Shown in pieces: positions 5,814-8,900 of a stretch of 8,900 nucleotides of DNA. The notes under the pieces were generated by a model. That model was not told where the DNA came from and searched no databases. It was given only the letters and a program-made list of their open reading frames with translations. The number at the start of each line of letters is the position of its first letter. Within the stretch, counting starts at the first letter, position 1. The position numbers and the translations under genes are program-made. Source of the DNA: Planctomycetota bacterium (GTDB lineage: Bacteria; Planctomycetota; Phycisphaerae; Sedimentisphaerales; SM23-30); the NCBI GenBank assembly GCA_029573975.1, contig JAKQBU010000266.1, forward strand, positions 1-8,900, written 5' to 3'.

Positions 5814-7634
5814 TTATTTCCCCACCCCCCTTTTCTGGTCCATAAATATCATCAGCACCGTTATATCTGAAGGGGTTATACCAGATATGCGGGATGCCTG
5901 GCCTAAATTCAACGGTTGAAACTGGTTCAGCCGCTCCCGCGCTTCATGCCGAAGCTGAGGGATGGTTCCATAATCCATATCCTTCGGCAGCCGCCATTCC
6001 TCCATTTTCTGAAACCGGCTGATTAAACGAAGCTGTTTTTCTACATAACCGCTGTATTTTAAATTATTTATGGCTTGCTGGAACGCAAATTTACCATAAT
6101 TTTTCCCCGCCAGTTCCGGTTCCTGAGTTATCAGCCACTCATAATCTTTTTCCTGCTGCCGGATCCACTGTACCAGCGTTTTGCCCTCCAGCCGCTTCTG
6201 CTGGAGATAGTCCGTTAATTCCCGGACCTCCCCCTGCTTCCGTTCAAACGCCTGCCACCTTTTGTTATCCACCAAACCCCACCTTCTCCCCACCGGTGTC
6301 AGCCTCTCATCCGCATTATCGCCCCGCAGCAACAGCCGATATTCCGCGCGGGAGGTGAACATCCGATAAGGCTCATCCACCCCTCGCGTTACCAGATCGT
6401 CGACCATCACCCCAATATAGGACTGATCCCGCCCCAGCGTTACCATCTCCTCCTTCCGGCAATACCGGGCGGCATTCACCCCCGCCAGCAACCCCTGCCC
6501 CCCTGCCTCTTCGTACCCGCTGGTACCATTAATCTGCCCCGCTAGAAACAATCCTGCCGCTGCCTTGCTCTCCAGCGTCGCCCGAATCTGCTGCGGCGGC
6601 ACATAATCATATTCGATCGCATACCCATACCGCAGAATCTCCGCCTGTTCCAGCCCGGCGATACTATGAATCATCTGGTCCTGGACTTCCGGCGGCAGGG
6701 ATGTGCTAATCCCGTTGCAGTAGATCCAATCGCTGTCTCGCCCTTCCGGTTCCAGAAATAACTGGTGCCGCGTCTTATCCGCAAACCGGATAATCTTGGT
6801 CTCGATACTCGGACAATAACGCGGGCCGATGCTCTGAATCTGCCCGGTATAAAGCGGCGCCGATTCCAGATTATCTTTAATAATCTGATGGGTCCGTTCA
6901 TTGGTATAGGTTATCCAGCAGTTCATCTGCTCCTGCTCGATTCGATCATTCAGAAAACTGAACGGCTCCGGTTCCGCATCGCCCGGCTGGGGTTGCAGAA
7001 CTTCATAATGTATGCTCTGTCCATGAATTCGGGCGGGCGTTCCGGTCTTGAGCCGCCCCAGCTTCAAACCGATTCGCTCCAGCCCCCCGGAAAGCTCATT
7101 CGCCGCCGGTTCGCCATATCGCCCCCCCGCCCACTGCCTGGTCCCCAGGTGCATCAGCCCCCGCAAAAACGTCCCGGTCGTCAAAATCACCGCCGTTGCC
7201 GCATACACCCTACCCGACTCACAGATTACACCATTCACCTTCCCCTCTTTCACCTGTATATCCGCCACCGAATCTTCCAAAATAGTCAGATTGGGACATT
7301 CCGCCAGCAACGCCCGGATTTTCTCCTGATACTTCCACTTGTCCGCCTGGGCCCGCGGTCCCCACACCGCCGGCCCCTTGCTCCGGTTCAGCATCCGAAA
7401 CTGAATCCCTGTCGCATCAATCGCCAGCCCCATCAGCCCCCCCAGCGCATCGATCTCCCGCACAATCTGACCCTTGCCCAATCCCCCGATCGCCGGATTG
7501 CAGCTCATCTGGGCTATCGTCTCCACCGACATGGTAATCAGAGCCGTATTCGCCCCCAGCCGGGCCGCCGCATACGCCGCTTCCACCCCCGCATGTCCCC
7601 CGCCAACTACTATCACATCAAATGAATTACTCAT
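5814..7634 (-). CDS. mnmG: tRNA uridine-5-carboxymethylaminomethyl modification enzyme MnmG (GidA)
   Basis: MnmG, working with MnmE, installs the carboxymethylaminomethyl group on C5 of wobble U34 in certain tRNAs, using FAD, NADH and a folate one-carbon donor. The 606-residue product starts with the FAD-binding Rossmann motif VVGGGHAGVEAA (9-20). It continues with SCNPAIGGLGKGQIVREIDALGG (Cys45), the RSKGPAVWGPRAQ signature (84-96) and RYCPSIETKI with Cys274, matching the conserved Cys near 277 in E. coli GidA. NGTSGYEEAGGQGLLAG and the helical C-terminal MnmE/tRNA-binding region (YSGYVEKQ, then LRHEARERLNQFQP) complete it. It is slightly short for the family (about 610-640). The ATG at 7634 has no clear Shine-Dalgarno, so with acpS ending only 12 bases upstream it is probably translated by coupling. 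No strong terminator follows. Confidence 0.98.
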   Translation of the reverse strand: MSNSFDVIVVGGGHAGVEAAYAAARLGANTALITMSVETIAQMSCNPAIGGLGKGQIVREIDALGGLMGLAIDATGIQFRMLNRSKGPAVWGPRAQADKWKYQEKIRALLAECPNLTILEDSVADIQVKEGKVNGVICESGRVYAATAVILTTGTFLRGLMHLGTRQWAGGRYGEPAANELSGGLERIGLKLGRLKTGTPARIHGQSIHYEVLQPQPGDAEPEPFSFLNDRIEQEQMNCWITYTNERTHQIIKDNLESAPLYTGQIQSIGPRYCPSIETKIIRFADKTRHQLFLEPEGRDSDWIYCNGISTSLPPEVQDQMIHSIAGLEQAEILRYGYAIEYDYVPPQQIRATLESKAAAGLFLAGQINGTSGYEEAGGQGLLAGVNAARYCRKEEMVTLGRDQSYIGVMVDDLVTRGVDEPYRMFTSRAEYRLLLRGDNADERLTPVGRRWGLVDNKRWQAFERKQGEVRELTDYLQQKRLEGKTLVQWIRQQEKDYEWLITQEPELAGKNYGKFAFQQAINNLKYSGYVEKQLRLISRFQKMEEWRLPKDMDYGTIPQLRHEARERLNQFQPLNLGQASRISGITPSDITVLMIFMDQKRGVGK

Positions 7635-7646
7635 ACTGCTAACGGA

Positions 7647-8033
7647 TTATTCTTCACTCCAGGCAATCACCGACGCAATCGCCAGATCGCTGGCATGGGT
7701 AATACTGACGCTTATTTTAACAATCCCCATTTGCCGGGCCAGCCGGGCCGTTTCCCCCTGCAAATAAACCTCCGGTTTGCCCAGCGGATCATTCCGCGTT
7801 TCGATATCCGTCCACGCCACCTCGCCCCGCCAGCCGGTCCCCAGCATCTTCATTACCGCCTCTTTCACGGCGAACCGCCCCGCCAGCCGCTCCACCCGAT
7901 GACGATGCCGGCGGCTGTACGCCTGCTCCGCCTCCGTAAATACCCGCTGCAAAAACCGCTCCCCGTGCCGCTCCAGCAGCTTTCCGATCCGCCGGCAATC
8001 CGCCAGATCAATCCCATGATAAATCATCTTCAT
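7647..8033 (-). CDS. acpS: Holo-[acyl-carrier-protein] synthase AcpS
   Basis: AcpS transfers the 4'-phosphopantetheine arm of coenzyme A to a Ser of acyl carrier protein, activating fatty-acid synthesis in the cytoplasm. The 128-residue product carries the family motifs: GIDLADCRRI (Mg-binding Asp9), FTEAEQAYSRR, GRFAVKEAVMKMLGTG (Mg-binding Glu58), PEVYLQG and a C-terminal VSITHASDLAIASVIAW. The ATG at 8033 is preferred because AGGAGG (8043-8038) lies four bases upstream and the codon overlaps the TGA of the M48 gene (ATGA), a translational-coupling arrangement. ATG at 8027 would give the commoner MIYHGID start with a ten-base spacing. A longer frame from 8054 would put the Shine-Dalgarno inside the gene and is unlikely. 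The usual GTD is GID here, a mild substitution. Confidence 0.96.
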   Translation of the reverse strand: MKMIYHGIDLADCRRIGKLLERHGERFLQRVFTEAEQAYSRRHRHRVERLAGRFAVKEAVMKMLGTGWRGEVAWTDIETRNDPLGKPEVYLQGETARLARQMGIVKISVSITHASDLAIASVIAWSEE

Positions 8034-8900
8034 ACTACCTCCTTTGCCAGCCAATTCACCAGCCCGTACCCCGCCGCTCCCGCCAGCACCAGCATCACAA
8101 TCCCCGTTTTGACCAGAACCAGCGTTCGCCGAAACCGGCGGTACGCCCCGTCCTCACTCGCCAGACGGCGCAAAAATCCAATCCTGCTGGCTATGCTCGA
8201 ATGGCGCCACGACCGGCTGCACATCGAGATCCCGTTCAGCATGGCAATCCGTTCCAGGGCTGCCCCCATGATCATGGCGCCCCGCACCGGCAGCCGCCCT
8301 TTCCCCTCCGCTTCCTCCGCCTGCCGGGCCGCCGCCACGGCCCCATACACATCCGCCTGCCGTTCAAACCGCCGCGACACCCACCCAAACACCAGAAACC
8401 ACCCCGCCGTCGCCAAAACCGAACCCCCGCTCAGCACATAACCGCTATAATCCACTCCCCCCATTGTCATCACAATATGATTCTGCAGCATCCACCCGCA
8501 AAACGCATAAAGCAGCATCCCCCAAAATCCGCTGCCCAACACAAACAGCACAAAAAACAGGATATGATGATGCTTGACATGGCCGATCTCATGCCCGAAT
8601 ACCCCTTCAATTTGCTCATCCGGCATGTTTTCGATCAAATGGTCGCTCAACAGGATATAACGCACCGGCGGAAACAATCCCATCATGGCGGCATTGGCCA
8701 CCGCGCTGTAGGTATCCCACAGAAGAATATCATGATACTTCAGCTTCAAACCCCGGCAAAACTCCTCCAGCCGCTCTCGCAGGGGTCCGGCCGGCAGGGT
8801 TCGCGTGGACCAGATCCTCCGCAGCAGCCATGGGGAAAATACAAAAATCCCCGCTACCCCCGCCGCTACCACCGCCTCTTCAGCCCGGCTCCCCAGCCCC
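8030..8900 (-). CDS. M48-family membrane zinc metallopeptidase (5' end outside window)
   Basis: The frame is open to the window edge, with 290 residues visible and no upstream stop; a GTG at 8872 is probably internal. The zinc motif HEIGH lies in VFGHEIGHVKHHH, and the third ligand is probably the Glu of RRFERQADVYG, the ExxxD motif typical of M48 (HtpX/Ste24-like) peptidases. DTYSAVANAAMMG and RYILLSDHLIENMPDEQIEGVFGHE match the Ste24/CAAX-protease style N-terminal to the active site. At least three hydrophobic segments are visible (ILFFVLFVLGSGFWGMLLYAF, then VLATAGWFLVFGWV, and TGIVMLVLAGAAGYGLV near the C-terminus), so it is an integral membrane protein. The substrate is unknown; family members process prenylated peptides or damaged membrane proteins. 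Its stop overlaps the acpS start, placing it at the head of the visible acpS-mnmG transcript. Confidence 0.92.
   Translation of the reverse strand, partial: GLGSRAEEAVVAAGVAGIFVFSPWLLRRIWSTRTLPAGPLRERLEEFCRGLKLKYHDILLWDTYSAVANAAMMGLFPPVRYILLSDHLIENMPDEQIEGVFGHEIGHVKHHHILFFVLFVLGSGFWGMLLYAFCGWMLQNHIVMTMGGVDYSGYVLSGGSVLATAGWFLVFGWVSRRFERQADVYGAVAAARQAEEAEGKGRLPVRGAMIMGAALERIAMLNGISMCSRSWRHSSIASRIGFLRRLASEDGAYRRFRRTLVLVKTGIVMLVLAGAAGYGLVNWLAKEVV

Noticed and set aside
5735..5832. C-rich tracts near the end of mnmG (about 5735-5746 and 5820-5829)
   Set aside because: C runs are common throughout this window, reflecting codon bias on the minus strand; they do not form a regular G-quadruplex pattern of four spaced runs.
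6765..7625. Plus-strand open frame (286 codons) opposite mnmG
   Set aside because: It is antisense to a highly conserved gene, with low-complexity Pro/Arg/His-rich translation and no ribosome site of note.
7695..8441. Plus-strand open frame spanning acpS and the M48 gene
   Set aside because: It is a shadow of two real genes with an overlap junction; its composition is Pro/Arg-rich without motifs.
1..8900. tRNA, rRNA, CRISPR, transposon or prophage content
   Set aside because: No cloverleaf-like segments, spaced direct repeats, transposase motifs or terminal inverted repeats were found by reading both strands.

Overview
The window looks like ordinary chromosome from an anaerobic or anaerobe-tolerant bacterium. 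The coding DNA is moderately GC-rich with many C runs, and the gaps are clearly AT-richer. The 57-residue clostridial-type 2[4Fe-4S] ferredoxin points to low-potential anaerobic metabolism. The HDOD kinase plus HTH-receiver regulator would suit a Planctomycetota/Phycisphaerae-like or deltaproteobacterial-type lineage, but that is a guess from gene content, and no RNA marker is present to settle it. I see no tRNA, rRNA, CRISPR array, insertion sequence or phage gene.

Layout. (1) Positions 1-651, minus strand: a GntR/FadR-type regulator whose C-terminus is cut by the window edge, with a good promoter candidate about 150 bp upstream. (2) 652-1224: a 573-bp AT-rich gap between divergent genes, holding the regulator promoter, two candidate forward promoters and a fourfold 8-bp tandem repeat. 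(3) 1225-1398, plus strand: the ferredoxin, followed by a 21-bp-stem terminator at 1444-1497. (4) 5522 down to 1508, minus strand: a three-gene signalling operon, in transcription order an HTH-receiver response regulator, an HDOD-GAF-histidine kinase, and a degenerate-receiver/coiled-coil/GAF protein. (5) 5523-5813: a gap with inverted repeats and candidate promoters for that operon. (6) 8900 down to 5814, minus strand: a compact housekeeping run of M48 membrane metallopeptidase (5' end outside the window), acpS (ATGA overlap) and mnmG (12-bp gap).

How the genes may work together. The kinase has an intact phosphoacceptor His and ATP-binding motifs, and the regulator has an intact phosphoacceptor Asp, so the two plausibly form a cognate pair. 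The third protein lacks the receiver phosphoacceptor Asp and carries a GAF domain, so it is more likely a sensor or connector than a phospho-switch. AcpS (fatty-acid synthesis) and MnmG (tRNA wobble modification) are core housekeeping enzymes. The ferredoxin is a separate single-gene unit transcribed convergently toward the signalling operon. The most unusual content is the signalling operon and the repeat-bearing ferredoxin leader; nothing here proves a wholly new system.
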